From contig NZ_SACK01000001.1 in the NCBI RefSeq assembly GCF_004005815.1, positions 62,001 to 126,000 on the forward strand: a stretch of DNA of 64,000 nt. Direction: 5' to 3'. The first letter of the stretch is position 1, and each line of letters starts with the position of its first letter. This DNA comes from Mucilaginibacter limnophilus. Its GTDB lineage: Bacteria; Bacteroidota; Bacteroidia; Sphingobacteriales; Sphingobacteriaceae. The notes under the pieces are model-generated. The model did not search any database. It saw only the letters and a list, made by a program, of their open reading frames with translations, and was not told where the DNA came from. Below are positions 8,132 through 18,100 of the stretch, in pieces. The position numbers and the translations under genes are program-made.

Positions 8132-8266
8132 TCATTTCTTTTTAATAAATGTAGTATCACTACCTGAGGTTGTGCCTTTGCCCAACTGGTAGTCTGATTT
8201 CTCTTTTTTTACACCATTTGCAGCAGGCGCTTTTTTTGACTCTTTGGTCCCTTTATTTTTACTCAT
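8132..8266 (-). CDS. 44-residue basic, low-complexity small protein
   Basis: The frame runs from an ATG at 8266 to a TGA at 8132. It encodes MSKNKGTKESKKAPAANG, then a lysine-rich stretch and SDYQLGKGTTSGSDTTFI with a KKK end. It is strongly basic, probably disordered, and has no signal peptide. The start lies 6 bp past the stop of the upstream gene and the stop 1 bp before the next start, so position and spacing support a real middle gene. The lysine-rich, Ala/Pro-containing composition would suit a nucleic-acid-associated peptide, which is inference only. Confidence 0.6.
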   Translation of the reverse strand: MSKNKGTKESKKAPAANGVKKEKSDYQLGKGTTSGSDTTFIKKK

Positions 8267-8272
8267 ACATAT

Positions 8273-8665
8273 TTATTTAATATTCATTTCTTTTTCAAGC
8301 CGGCGTATGCTGGCATCGGTAAGGTTTATATTGAGTTCGTCGTAATGGTCGTTACGGTATTGTTTTAGCTTATTAATCCCGGTTTCAACTTCCTTAATCA
8401 TCAGGTTAATATAATTTAAAGCGCCGGCTTTAGCTTTTTCCATGGCCTTTATTTTATCTGTGTAACCACAAAACATCTCGGCGTCAACAGGTAGTGTATA
8501 AGCGTGCGAAGGAATGCTGGAAAATTCATCAATGGGCCTGTGAGTATACCATCCTCTTTTAAAGCATTGAGGTGTCACAGGCAAAAAATCGTTAACCGAA
8601 ATTTCTGTTACATGGGTATCATGTTTAAAAACACGATAGTACTTGGTGAAGCTATGCTGTTTCAT
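8273..8665 (-). CDS. Unrecognised 130-residue protein, first gene of a three-gene operon
   Basis: The protein begins MKQHSFTKYYRVFKHDTHV. The first half is rich in aromatic residues, His and Pro (around FKRGWYTHRPIDEF). The second half, from about residue 68, is a charged helix (KIKAMEKAKAGALNYINLMI) that continues to a Leu/Lys/Glu-rich end and could form a coiled coil. No signal peptide or membrane segment is present. It leads an operon with the 44-residue protein and the 106-residue protein. I cannot name a family. Confidence 0.6.
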   Translation of the reverse strand: MKQHSFTKYYRVFKHDTHVTEISVNDFLPVTPQCFKRGWYTHRPIDEFSSIPSHAYTLPVDAEMFCGYTDKIKAMEKAKAGALNYINLMIKEVETGINKLKQYRNDHYDELNINLTDASIRRLEKEMNIK

Positions 8666-8840
8666 GGTAATATTGTTAAGTAACTCGGAAGCTTAAATAT
8701 TACCTTGATGGAAGACGGGCAATGCCTAAGGCGAAAGAAAGGCCACTTTATGGGCGATTTTTTTAAATATAACTATAATAAACTGTAAAGCGGGTATAGT
8801 TTCGATTTTAATTACAATTAAGTAACATATTTCTATTTTA

Positions 8841-8886
8841 GTGTGCAGCATACTTTAAGGGAATACCTTATGGTTATGCTGCACAC
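8841..8886. repeat. Long imperfect hairpin in the 8666-8971 gap
   Basis: GTGTGCAGCATA at 8841-8852 is a perfect inverted match to 8875-8886. Inside it, TAAGG and CCTTA (8856-8870) form a second stem around GAATA. The structure lies 86 bp past the end of the TonB-type gene at 8972 and could end its transcript, though neither strand has a T-run after the stem. The rest of the 306-bp gap is AT-rich and presumably holds the promoter of the operon starting at 8665. I see no gene in it. Confidence 0.65.
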
Positions 8887-8971
8887 ATATGCTCCTTCAG
8901 ATATCAGTTACAATAGGCAGATTCGGTTTTAATCCAAACAAACTCTTAATTCACTATGGTTAATAAACAAC

Positions 8972-11449
8972 TTACCGCATACCCCCTTCATCAGGGACTG
9001 TGCTTTGGTTCTCCTGCTCGTTGTCGCTGCGTTTCTTTTCCTGCTTTTTTTGCCCTGTTGAGCCGAAACGGTAGGAGAGGGTAAAGCTTACTATGCGGGT
9101 TGAAAACCGCCTCGACGAGAATTGGTAATACGGATAAGCGCCTGCGTAATTGTATATCTCTGAGCTGAAACGGCGGGTGTTGAACACGTCGCGGGCGTTG
9201 GCGCTTAAGCTGAGTTGCTTGGTTACATCGTATTTTATACCTGCATCAAAGCCGTACATGGCCTTCATTTTACCTTGCGCTATTACCTGCGGTCCCTGGT
9301 AATCGTACCTTAACTGTATGCCCAACTTATCGATAGGTTTGTAGTTGCCGGTAATGTTGGCGTTCCAGGCATAGCCCGAAGTTTCTTCAAGTCCGAAAGA
9401 GGGGTCACCATCAATCTGGCGGTGATAAATATTCACGTTACCTGTCAGGTCGAAATTATTTGTAAAGTTCATTTTGGCTATCAACTCATAACCGGCGTTG
9501 CGGGCGCTTTTCACATTTTCGAAGCGGGTAAGCGTGCGGGTACTGTCAAGCGCTATGCTGATACGTTGGAAATTGTTATTGGTAAGCCTGTAGTACAACG
9601 ACGAAGTTAGCGTAAGCTTTTTCCAGTAGTTGATATAGCTCAGCTCGAACGAATGCGTGTCTTCCGGCTTCAGGTCAGGTGTTCCCTGCTGGTAGTTAAA
9701 CGGGTCGCTTCTGTCCAAAAACGGCGATAGCTGCCGCTCACGAGGACGACTTACACGGCGGGTGTAGCTCAATTGTAAGGTTTGTGCATCGCTAATTTTC
9801 TGGCTCAGAAAAATGCTTGGGTACACCCTGAAATAGTCCTGCTTGTTTTGCAGGTTGTTGTTTGTGCTGTCAATCAGCGTAGTACGAATGTTGGCATCCT
9901 CAAGCCTCAAACCGGCCTGTATGCTGAAATTACCAAACTCGCGCTGATAGTTGGCATACAGGGCATGTACGTACTCGTTGTAAATAAAGCGGTTGGTTTG
10001 CGTGAGGTCGCGGGTAAACAATCCCGATGTATTCAGCGTGTCAACAAGGTAATCATTATCGTTCTTGTTCAGGGTGCTGCGGTAACCGGCTTCAAAGCGG
10101 CCTTTTTTGTCGGCAAAGGGCAGTACATAATCGGCCTGAAGGTTCCATCCGCGTTCAATATCTTTAGTAGTGTTATTTTGAAAAAACTGTGTCGGCGGCA
10201 GTCCGTAGTTATTATAATAAGTGCGCAGGTAATCAAGGTCGTCATCATCACCTGTTGAGTAGCCAATGTTGGCTGTAAGTACTTCCTGCGGATTTTTAAA
10301 CTTATGCTCGAAATCGAGGTTCAGGTCGAGGTTAGTACCGTCGCTGGAGCTGCGGTTGTCCTGACGGGTTTGCTGAAGTATGGTGTTTGGATCCTCAAAC
10401 TGATTGGTTGTTCCGGTTTGGAAACGTGTGCGCTGACGGGTGTTGATATTTCCCGACAGGCTAAGCGTTGTTTTTTCGGCAAGATTATAATCGATACCAG
10501 CGCGTACGTTGTGCGAGTTAAATACAAAACTTTGATCCGACTGCTGATTTTGGAAAAGCGTATCGGCATTAATAAACGTTTGCCGGTTGTTGTAGCCGTT
10601 GCCAATACGGCCGCCCTTGCGGTAGCTGTAATTGGTGTAAATGTTAAATTTTTCGGTTTGATACCCCAGACTGAGGTTGCCGTTGTAATTATCCTGATTA
10701 CCGGCTGTGGCCGAAGCCGAGCAGCTGAAGCCTAAACGGGCATTCTTTTTCAAGATGATGTTGATAATACCCGACTGCCCTTCAGGATCGTATTTAGATG
10801 AAGGATTGGTTATCACCTCAATGTTCTCGATAGAACTGGCGGGGATGGATTGCAAAATGTCGGTAATATTGCTACCTGTTAGCGCCGAAGGTTTGCCGTT
10901 GATCAGCACACGCACATTGTTCGAACCGCGCAGACTCACATTACCGTCAACATCCACCTGTACCGATGGCACGTTGGTCAAAAGGTCGGTCGCTGATCCG
11001 CCCTGGCTCACCAGACTTTGATCTACACTAAAAACCTTCTTATCAACTCCAAGCTGTATGGTGCTGCGCTGTGCAGTTACTACCACTTCTTTAAGCGCGC
11101 TTGTAGCGCTGGCTAAAGATATGGCGCCCAGGTTATATGTACTTTTTGCTGAACTGATTACAATGTTCTCGTTTGTATAGGTTTTGTAGCTAACAAATGT
11201 CACGCGCAGCGAGTAGCTTCCTTCGGGGATGTCTGCCAGGGTAAAATTACCGTCTAAATCGCTTTGGGCGGCTTTGGCGGGTTGATTATCAGCCTTTGTA
11301 AACAGGGCTATAGTTGCAAATTCAACTGGCTGTTTTGTAGCGGCGTCAATAAGTTTGCCAGTAATTTTGCCGGGTGATTGCGCCATCGCGGCTGTTGAAA
11401 ATAGTATTATCAAACTGATACACGTTATCCATCTTGTCATAAAAGTCAT
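8972..11449 (-). CDS. TonB-dependent receptor-like outer-membrane barrel with CarboxypepD_reg domain
   Basis: With the ATG at 11449 the protein has 825 residues and a signal peptide ending in AAMAQ; an ATG three codons later is equally possible, and a start at 11521 would precede the signal. After the signal comes a carboxypeptidase-regulatory-like fold (GKLIDAATKQPVEFATIALF). A plug domain follows, with a start like EVVVTAQRS and the core NVRVLINGKPSALTG and PSSKYDPEGQSGIINIILKK. The rest is a beta-barrel of the OMP_b-brl_3 type. The C-terminus extends past the last strand into a charged KKQEKKRSDNEQE tail. No SusD or enzyme accompanies it, so the substrate is unknown. These stand-alone receptors are common in Sphingobacteriaceae. 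Confidence 0.85.
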   Translation of the reverse strand: MTFMTRWITCISLIILFSTAAMAQSPGKITGKLIDAATKQPVEFATIALFTKADNQPAKAAQSDLDGNFTLADIPEGSYSLRVTFVSYKTYTNENIVISSAKSTYNLGAISLASATSALKEVVVTAQRSTIQLGVDKKVFSVDQSLVSQGGSATDLLTNVPSVQVDVDGNVSLRGSNNVRVLINGKPSALTGSNITDILQSIPASSIENIEVITNPSSKYDPEGQSGIINIILKKNARLGFSCSASATAGNQDNYNGNLSLGYQTEKFNIYTNYSYRKGGRIGNGYNNRQTFINADTLFQNQQSDQSFVFNSHNVRAGIDYNLAEKTTLSLSGNINTRQRTRFQTGTTNQFEDPNTILQQTRQDNRSSSDGTNLDLNLDFEHKFKNPQEVLTANIGYSTGDDDDLDYLRTYYNNYGLPPTQFFQNNTTKDIERGWNLQADYVLPFADKKGRFEAGYRSTLNKNDNDYLVDTLNTSGLFTRDLTQTNRFIYNEYVHALYANYQREFGNFSIQAGLRLEDANIRTTLIDSTNNNLQNKQDYFRVYPSIFLSQKISDAQTLQLSYTRRVSRPRERQLSPFLDRSDPFNYQQGTPDLKPEDTHSFELSYINYWKKLTLTSSLYYRLTNNNFQRISIALDSTRTLTRFENVKSARNAGYELIAKMNFTNNFDLTGNVNIYHRQIDGDPSFGLEETSGYAWNANITGNYKPIDKLGIQLRYDYQGPQVIAQGKMKAMYGFDAGIKYDVTKQLSLSANARDVFNTRRFSSEIYNYAGAYPYYQFSSRRFSTRIVSFTLSYRFGSTGQKKQEKKRSDNEQENQSTVPDEGGMR

Positions 11450-11548
11450 CGTGCAAAAATCGGGCTTTAAAAGGCGTTGATGACAAGTGCGGGTGTAACT
11501 TTGTTGATAGTAAAATAGCATTGTTACAATCAGGAAGCGGTTCTCGGA

Positions 11549-12010
11549 TTATTTGAACAGCTCGAAACTGTACTGCGCGGTGCTCCAGAATTCGTCGAGC
11601 AAGGTGATGCGTTCTTTAAAAAAAGTGATAAGTCGAGGCCAGTCGTTGCGGTTAAAAATGCTGGCTTCGCGGAGGGTGAAGCTTACCCGGCAAATGGTTT
11701 TGCCGTAGTCGTCGGTATAGTTGGGTTGCCAGTCCCATTCTTCACCCATGTGAGCGGTGAATAATGTTTTAAATGTTTCAAGCTGCTCAAAAAACAGGGC
11801 ACGGATGCCTTCATCCCACTGGGTATATTCAATGGCTATTGTTGCCGAGCGGTTATCGGTACTCATGCGAAAATACAAGTGCTTTATGCCTGTGCGGTAG
11901 TTTATCCAGTTCACTTTTACCCCCTCGGCAGATGGCTGCGGCGCCATATACTGGCCAAAGGTGGTCCAGAAAGATTGCCTGATATGTGATGCTTCGTCTT
12001 TTGAGTACAA
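11549..12010 (-). CDS. DUF4268 family protein
   Basis: The 153-residue cytoplasmic protein begins MYSKDEASHIRQSFWTTFGQ and is rich in Trp, Tyr and Phe. The pattern IRQSFWTTFGQYM, WINYRTGIKHLYFRM and the late WPRLITFFKERITLLDEFW matches DUF4268 proteins, which are found alone or at the C-terminus of nuclease-like proteins. Function is not established. It lies 100 bp upstream of the TonB-type gene on the same strand, so it may share a promoter with it, though no functional link is evident. Confidence 0.75.
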   Translation of the reverse strand: MYSKDEASHIRQSFWTTFGQYMAPQPSAEGVKVNWINYRTGIKHLYFRMSTDNRSATIAIEYTQWDEGIRALFFEQLETFKTLFTAHMGEEWDWQPNYTDDYGKTICRVSFTLREASIFNRNDWPRLITFFKERITLLDEFWSTAQYSFELFK

Positions 12011-12088
12011 ACCTGATTTTAGTTTTTTAACAAAAGTACACTTTCTATAGCTTGCAGCTATCGCCGGGTTTCGCTATCTTACAGTCCC

Positions 12089-12295
12089 ATGAATTTAAAC
12101 GAACGTAACCCAAACTGGGGATTGTACAGCCATGACGGTACAGTTATCCCGCTTTCGGCATTAACTGCCGCATCAATAGAATATGTAAACTACTCAATAA
12201 CCCAGCTGGAAAATATGCTACAGGAAAATATTGTTACCGAGCAGTATGAGAAATGCGCAGGCATACGTGACGAGTTAAGCCGACGCGGTATGTAA
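12089..12295 (+). CDS. Small UVR-motif protein
   Basis: This is a 68-residue soluble protein with its own ATG. Its second half, LENMLQENIVTEQYEKCAGI followed by RDELSRRG, fits the UVR motif (a helical hairpin with the ExYExxAxxRDE pattern) found in UvrB, UvrC and McsA-type proteins. The motif mediates protein-protein contact. Such stand-alone small proteins recur in Sphingobacteriaceae. Role unknown. The gene is convergent with the TPR histidine kinase, whose stop lies 20 bp away. Confidence 0.7.
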   Translation: MNLNERNPNWGLYSHDGTVIPLSALTAASIEYVNYSITQLENMLQENIVTEQYEKCAGIRDELSRRGM

Positions 12296-12314
12296 GCTGG
12301 GCAAGTATATTTCG

Positions 12315-14255
12315 CTATCCAACCGGCAGGGCTACATAGAAAGTAGTGCCTGTGCCTTCCTGGCTTTCCAGCCAGATGCGGCCGTTATTAGCTTTTATAA
12401 AATCTTTTGTCAGCATTAGTCCGAGTCCGCTTCCTTTTTCTTTTGCCGTACCGAAACTTACGTTCAGGTTTCCGGATAGAAACACCTGTTGTTGTGCCTT
12501 GCTTATACCAATGCCGCTGTCACTTACCGAAAAAACCACTTCCTTTTTATCAGTAACCAGGTTGGCAGCCAGCTGTATCGAGCCGCCGTTGTAAGTAAAC
12601 TTTATAGCGTTTGACAGCAGATTGCGTATAATAAATTCAAAATGATCGGCGTCGGCATGTATCAACAGGTATTCGGCTATTTTTTCGTCTATGCTAATGT
12701 TTTTTTGTGCCGCTTGTGCCGATAACAAATGTATGGTACGGGCTATCACCGGTTTGGGGTCAAAGTCTGATGGATTAACTTTTATGCCCTGCAACTGCGC
12801 CTTGCCCCATTCAAACAGGGCTTTCAGCAATTCCAGCGAAGCAGTGGTTTGCTTGCGCAGTTCGGCAATCATGCCGCGCAGTTCTTCTTCGGTAAATTCC
12901 TCGGTTTCCATCAGCTCAAACAACTGTGCTGCGCTACCTGCAGGGCCTTTCAGGTCATGACCGATAACCGAGAATAATGTGTCTTTTATGCGATTAGAGT
13001 TACGTAGTTCCTCATTAAGCCTTTTTATTTTACGCAAATACACCACCAGGCCAATCAGCATTATAATAACAATTACTAATATGATCAGTCCCAATATTAG
13101 CTCGGTTCTTTCTTTACGGTTGATGTCTTCAAGGTTGCCTATTTTCTCGCGTGAGCTTTCAAGCGCGTAACTGCTGTCGAGGGAGGCTATGTCTTTAGCG
13201 GTGTCGGCCTGCAGAAGGCTGTCAAGCAATCGGTGCTGCTCTTCTAATGCCTCCATGGCCTCGCGGTAATTTTTTTCCTGCTGATAAACGCCGGCCATAG
13301 CCTTATAAATGTTTGCCTCGAGTTGCGGCTGTTTTAAGCCTTTGGCAATGTTCAAGGCGAGTTTAAGATCGCTAAGGCTGGTTTTGGTATCCTGCTTTTT
13401 CAGCAAGGCGGCTATGTTGATAAGCGCCTGTGCCTGCTCTTCGGGTTGTTTATACCGTTTGGCTTCGGCAAAGGCTTCTTTATAGGCAGACAACGCTTTC
13501 AGTTGATCATGTGTTTGTTCAAATACTTTACCTTCTTCGTTCAGTAGATGTGGTTCGGTATCGCGCAACGCCTGTTGCTTGCTGTTATCCAAACCTTCTT
13601 TAAGATAGTGCATAGCCGCAGCAGTGTTGCCCTTTTTTTGATAGATGTTGCTGATATTCTCGAGCAATACAAAATAAGCCTCAGGTTTTGTTTTATGGTG
13701 ATGGTAATAATCAAGCGCCCTTAAATAATAACTCAAGGCTTTTTCTGTATCCCCTTTTTGAGCATACACGCGACCAAGACCTTCATAGGTTTCAATAATA
13801 CCACTGCTGTCACGCTTGTTTTTATAAAGCTTTAATGCCTCGTGCAGGTTTTGTGTAGCAGCCGGCAAATTTTTTTCAGTACCGTCAAGCAAGCCCAGTG
13901 CGTCGTATGTACGTGCTACGCCTTCGGCGTCACGCAGTCGCCTGAACATGGTGAGCGATTCGTTATAAAAACGCCGCGCAAGATCGGTATGCCGGTGTGT
14001 TGCATTTATGTTCCCTAATCGTAGCAGCAGTTGAGCCTGGCCGTTTTGGTCTTTACGCTTTTCGGCAAAGCGCATCCCTTCATTGGCATAATGCACCGCC
14101 GAATCAGGTTGTGATGCTTCAAACGCTTTGCTGATGGTTATATAGGCCTGTACCTTGCGGCTATCGGGCGTGGTTTTAAGGTTTGGCAGTTGAGGCCGCT
14201 GCTGGGCGAATGCCACAACAGCAAGAAAGTTTAACAGAACAAAAAAATACCGCAT
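12315..14255 (-). CDS. TPR-containing membrane histidine kinase
   Basis: The 646-residue protein has a signal-like start ending AFAQ, then about eight tetratricopeptide repeats from 30 to 345, probably in the periplasm. A short coiled coil and a single membrane helix follow at about 387-407. The kinase core has an H-box FSVIGHDLKGP with His433, an N-box NLLSNAIKF (Asn545 and Asn549) and a G-box DSGIGI at 579-584, ending in the G2 box. It should autophosphorylate in response to a periplasmic signal or protein partner. No response regulator follows in the same operon. The nearest is the REC-AraC gene 71 bp upstream on the same strand, which more likely belongs to the HTCS kinase. Confidence 0.88.
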   Translation of the reverse strand: MRYFFVLLNFLAVVAFAQQRPQLPNLKTTPDSRKVQAYITISKAFEASQPDSAVHYANEGMRFAEKRKDQNGQAQLLLRLGNINATHRHTDLARRFYNESLTMFRRLRDAEGVARTYDALGLLDGTEKNLPAATQNLHEALKLYKNKRDSSGIIETYEGLGRVYAQKGDTEKALSYYLRALDYYHHHKTKPEAYFVLLENISNIYQKKGNTAAAMHYLKEGLDNSKQQALRDTEPHLLNEEGKVFEQTHDQLKALSAYKEAFAEAKRYKQPEEQAQALINIAALLKKQDTKTSLSDLKLALNIAKGLKQPQLEANIYKAMAGVYQQEKNYREAMEALEEQHRLLDSLLQADTAKDIASLDSSYALESSREKIGNLEDINRKERTELILGLIILVIVIIMLIGLVVYLRKIKRLNEELRNSNRIKDTLFSVIGHDLKGPAGSAAQLFELMETEEFTEEELRGMIAELRKQTTASLELLKALFEWGKAQLQGIKVNPSDFDPKPVIARTIHLLSAQAAQKNISIDEKIAEYLLIHADADHFEFIIRNLLSNAIKFTYNGGSIQLAANLVTDKKEVVFSVSDSGIGISKAQQQVFLSGNLNVSFGTAKEKGSGLGLMLTKDFIKANNGRIWLESQEGTGTTFYVALPVG

Positions 14256-14326
14256 AATGCGTAAAGATATGTAGAAACACCTTTACGTATAAATGCGATA
14301 ATAAGTTATTTATAGCTTTGATAAAA

Positions 14327-15154
14327 TCAGCCCTCGTTGCGCTGCGGACGATGCATTATATAATCAGACGGTGACATGCCGAACTGCTTCAAAAAGTTTC
14401 TTCCGAAATGCGTTTGTGAGCTGTAGCCAACAAGGTCGGATATTTCATATATCTTCAATTCCTCTTCGTTAAGCAGCTCGGCGGCTTTTTTCAACCTTGC
14501 CAGATTGATCAGCTCGTTTGGCGTCATATCTGATATCGATTTGATCTTTCGGTACAGCGTAGGGCGACTCATGTTCATCATATCAGCCAGATGCTCAACA
14601 CTAAGTTCCTTGTTATTCAGATTTACTAATATCAAATCATTCAGTTTCTCCAGGAAAAGTTCATCATGACGTGAATGGGCAATAGTTTTAATATGCACTA
14701 GCGGTGAGTTTGCAAAATACTGTTTTATCTTGTCACGGTTCTTTAACAGGCTAGCTACCTGCGCCTGTAAATATTCGGGAGAAAAAGGTTTTTCTATATA
14801 AGCATCAGCGCCCTGTTCAAGGCCCTCAATTTTTGATTGCAGCGAATTTTTAGCGGTTAACAGTATCACAGGGACGTGGGCAAGTTCAAAACTTGATTTG
14901 ATAACCTGGCAAAGTTCAAAACCATCCATGCCATCCATCATTACATCGCTTATCACAAGCTGTACTATTTGTTCGTGTAAAATATCAAGCGCTATGCTGG
15001 CGCTAGTCGCGGTTAGTACGATGTATTTATCACTCAGGTCGTCCGACAGGAAATCAAGTATCTCCTCGTTGTCGTCAATCAGCAAAATTACAGGTTTATC
15101 CGTTTCGCTGTCGTGTGGTTTATGCACATGTACAGCAGTTAAAGTTTTTTCCAT
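14327..15154 (-). CDS. Response regulator, REC domain plus AraC-type HTH (detached HTCS output half)
   Basis: In this 275-residue protein, residues 22-135 are a receiver domain with the acidic pair Asp27-Asp28, phosphoacceptor Asp70 (VISDVMMDG) and Lys102 (LLTAK). Residues 170-275 are an AraC-type DNA-binding domain (HLADMMNMSRPTLYRKIKSI and the second helix pair up to FGMSPSDYI). In most Bacteroidota this module is fused to the C-terminus of an HTCS sensor. Here it has its own ATG inside the last codons of the kinase gene, in the -1 frame, with a 16-bp overlap. Its first 20 residues are charged and read like an interdomain linker, not a natural N-terminus. It should activate PUL 1, which is divergent from the kinase gene. 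Confidence 0.88.
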   Translation of the reverse strand: MEKTLTAVHVHKPHDSETDKPVILLIDDNEEILDFLSDDLSDKYIVLTATSASIALDILHEQIVQLVISDVMMDGMDGFELCQVIKSSFELAHVPVILLTAKNSLQSKIEGLEQGADAYIEKPFSPEYLQAQVASLLKNRDKIKQYFANSPLVHIKTIAHSRHDELFLEKLNDLILVNLNNKELSVEHLADMMNMSRPTLYRKIKSISDMTPNELINLARLKKAAELLNEEELKIYEISDLVGYSSQTHFGRNFLKQFGMSPSDYIMHRPQRNEG

Positions 15155-18100
15155 TTGCCGTTAAGGTTAAATTCGAATAATTGGTGTATAGGGAGGGTTA
15201 TAACAAAGATATTAAATCCGTTTCGAGGTTCGCAAATTTCCAGCCTGCCGTTATGTAATTCGGTAAGCGCCCGGGAAATTGAGAGGCCAATACCCGTTCC
15301 GGTTTTCTTCTCGTGATCTTTTACACGGAAAAATGGCTCAAAAATCAGTTCATGAAGTTCTGATGGCAGGGGCTTGCCGTTGTTGCGCACTTCAATTTTG
15401 AAGCTTTTATCATGCCGCTTTACGGGCATCAGTTCAATAGACACTTCCGAGCGGCCATACTTTATAGCGTTATCCAGCAGGTTACTCACCACCTTGGTAA
15501 GCGCTTCCGGATCGATATAGGCAAAGAAAGGCCTTTCAGGCATCAGCAGTTTGTAGTTAATGCTACGTCGCTCAGCCGCGGGCTGAAAGTTTATCCATAT
15601 TTCGCGAAGCAGTTCGGTTATATCAGCCTTAACAAAGTTTAGCGAAAACCCTTTTGATTCTGTCCGCCTGAAATCAAGCAATTGGTTGGTAAGGGTTAGC
15701 AGCCTGTCGGTATTTTTTTCCATAATCCGCAGGTTCTTTTCAATATCAGGTACTTCAGCGGCACGTTTAACCACCTTTTCCATTGGCGCCTTAATTAAGG
15801 TAAGCGGAGTGCGAATCTCATGCGCTACATTGGTAAAAAATTCAATTTTAGCCTGATAAATCTCCTTTTCTTTTTCGTTCTCAAATATTTCGCGCTGATG
15901 ATCGTGTTCGGCCTGTAGTTTTTGCTTATACCTGCGGATGATGTAAAATATACATCCGGCGGCTGCCAAAGTGTACAGGAGATAAGCTATTTCACTCTTC
16001 CAGAACGGCGGCCTTATTTGTATGGTAAGCGTTGTTACACCGGTGTTCCAAACGCCGCTGCTGTTGGCGGCCTTTACTTTAAATGTGTATTTCCCGGGAG
16101 GTAATTCAGTAAAGTAAGCTTTCCGGTTAGCTTTAATGTATGTCCACTGCTCGTCGAGCCCTTCCATTTTATATGCATATTCAATGGTATTGGGAGAGGT
16201 GTAGCTAAGGGCCGAAAAATCAATGCTAAAAGAAGAACTGCGGTAATCAAGTGTTATATGTTTGGTAGAGATGATCGACTCTTTTAAGGGCGAGTTATTT
16301 TTGTCGACCCTCAACTCATTATTATGCACCTGAAAACCCGTTATATAAACCGGTGGTATAAAAGTATTACGCACAAACTTTGAAGGATTAAAGTTTACCA
16401 GCCCCTTAACACTGCCAAAATACATGTTGCCGTTCGTGTCTTTATAAGCCGAGTTGTAGTTAAACTGATCATTAAGTAAACCGTTTGATTTGGTATAGGT
16501 TACTACTTTTTCGGTTGTCATGTTAAAGCATATCAGGCCTTTTGACGAGCTTATCCATAGCTGTTTGTTGTCGTCCTCAAGTACGCTGTACAGCAGGTCG
16601 CCGGGCAGGCCTTCTTTTACAGTAAATTGCTTTAGCTTCTTGTTTACAGGGTCATATTTAAAAAGCCCCGATTCACTGGTTATCCATATATAATGGTCGC
16701 TGCCTTCAAGTATGCCTGTAACACGGTTCATGCTGAGGTCGGTTTTTACCGAAGGGTCATGATTGATATAGCCTTTAACGCCTGTTTGCAAATTAAAGTA
16801 ATATACCCCGTCGCGAAAGGTGCCCGCCCAAATGGTGCCGTTACTGTCTTCAATCAGCATGGTATGAAAAGCATAGCCAGGTGTTTGTTCCATTAAAGTA
16901 AAATCATCCGACTTTTCGTTATACATATATAAACCAACCGCGGTGCCCAAAAGAATTTTGCCTTTGCTTGTTTTAAGCGTGCAGTATATAAAATTGCTTT
17001 TAAACTGATTAGGGGCCGGGCCGGCATTATAATGACGCACCACCTTTTCGGTACGCAGGTCCATTACATCAAGGCCATGTTCAAAAGTGCCAATCCAAAG
17101 GTAATTGCCCGATACCAGTAAGCCATGTATGTTGGTATTAGTAATGCTGCCGCGTCCTTCACAGGGCAGGTAATTGGTGAACTGTCCGCTGCGCAGGTCG
17201 AGTTTGTTCAGACCCGCATCTTCAGTGCCTATCCATAGGTTCCCACGTCCATCGCGGCAAATTTCACGCACCGCGTTACCACTGATAGAGTTTTCGCCTA
17301 CTTTCGGATAGAATTTCTCAAAAAAAGTGTATTGAGTGGGATAGTAATTAACCCCGCCAAAGTATGTACCAGCCCAAATGCCACCCTCGCGGTCTTTACA
17401 AAGGGTATAAATGGCGTTGTCTGAAATAGAGTAGGGGTTATTATACTGTTTTTGCAGATTAGTAAACTGCCTGGTTTTTTCGTTATAGATATATATGCCC
17501 GATTCGGTGGCTATCCATAACTCATCGGCTGATCGCCTTATAAAATCGCGTGCGAAAATGTCCGTGCCATCCTCTTTATGGGTGATCAGGTCAATATATG
17601 TGTTCTTATTTGTATTGAAAATCTTTACACCCTGGTTTGATGTGCCAACCAGTATGCGCCCTGCTCTGTCACTATGCACTTTTTCTATCCAGTTGCTTGT
17701 AGCAGGTATTTTGGGGTTAAAAACATTGTAAGGGGTGAAGCTATCGCTACCCGGATTATACCTGTTTAAAAAGCCCTGAGGCGTGCCTGTCCACAGGTTA
17801 CCATCACTCAGGCAAAGCGTGGTGGCTTCAAATCGCCCGGCGTATGATTTAATTGAGCCATCGGGCAAACATTTGAAAAGTGTAAGCCCGGCTATAAACC
17901 ACAGGTTTTTTTGCCCGTCTTTTACAATAGCGCGTATCGAATTGGTTGAACTGTTTTTCAGGAATGAAAATTTCTCAGTATCATAGTTATACTTGTATAA
18001 GCCCCTTTCAGTGCCTACCCAAAGTATTCCGTCAGGATCGTCATATAGCGAAAAGATGAAGTTATTGCCCAGGCTGCTTTTGTCATCCAGGTCATTTCTG

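Noticed and set aside
9782..10258. 158-codon plus-strand frame inside the TonB-type gene
   Set aside because: Shadow of a long beta-barrel gene on the other strand, with Val/Ile-rich composition typical of antisense frames here.
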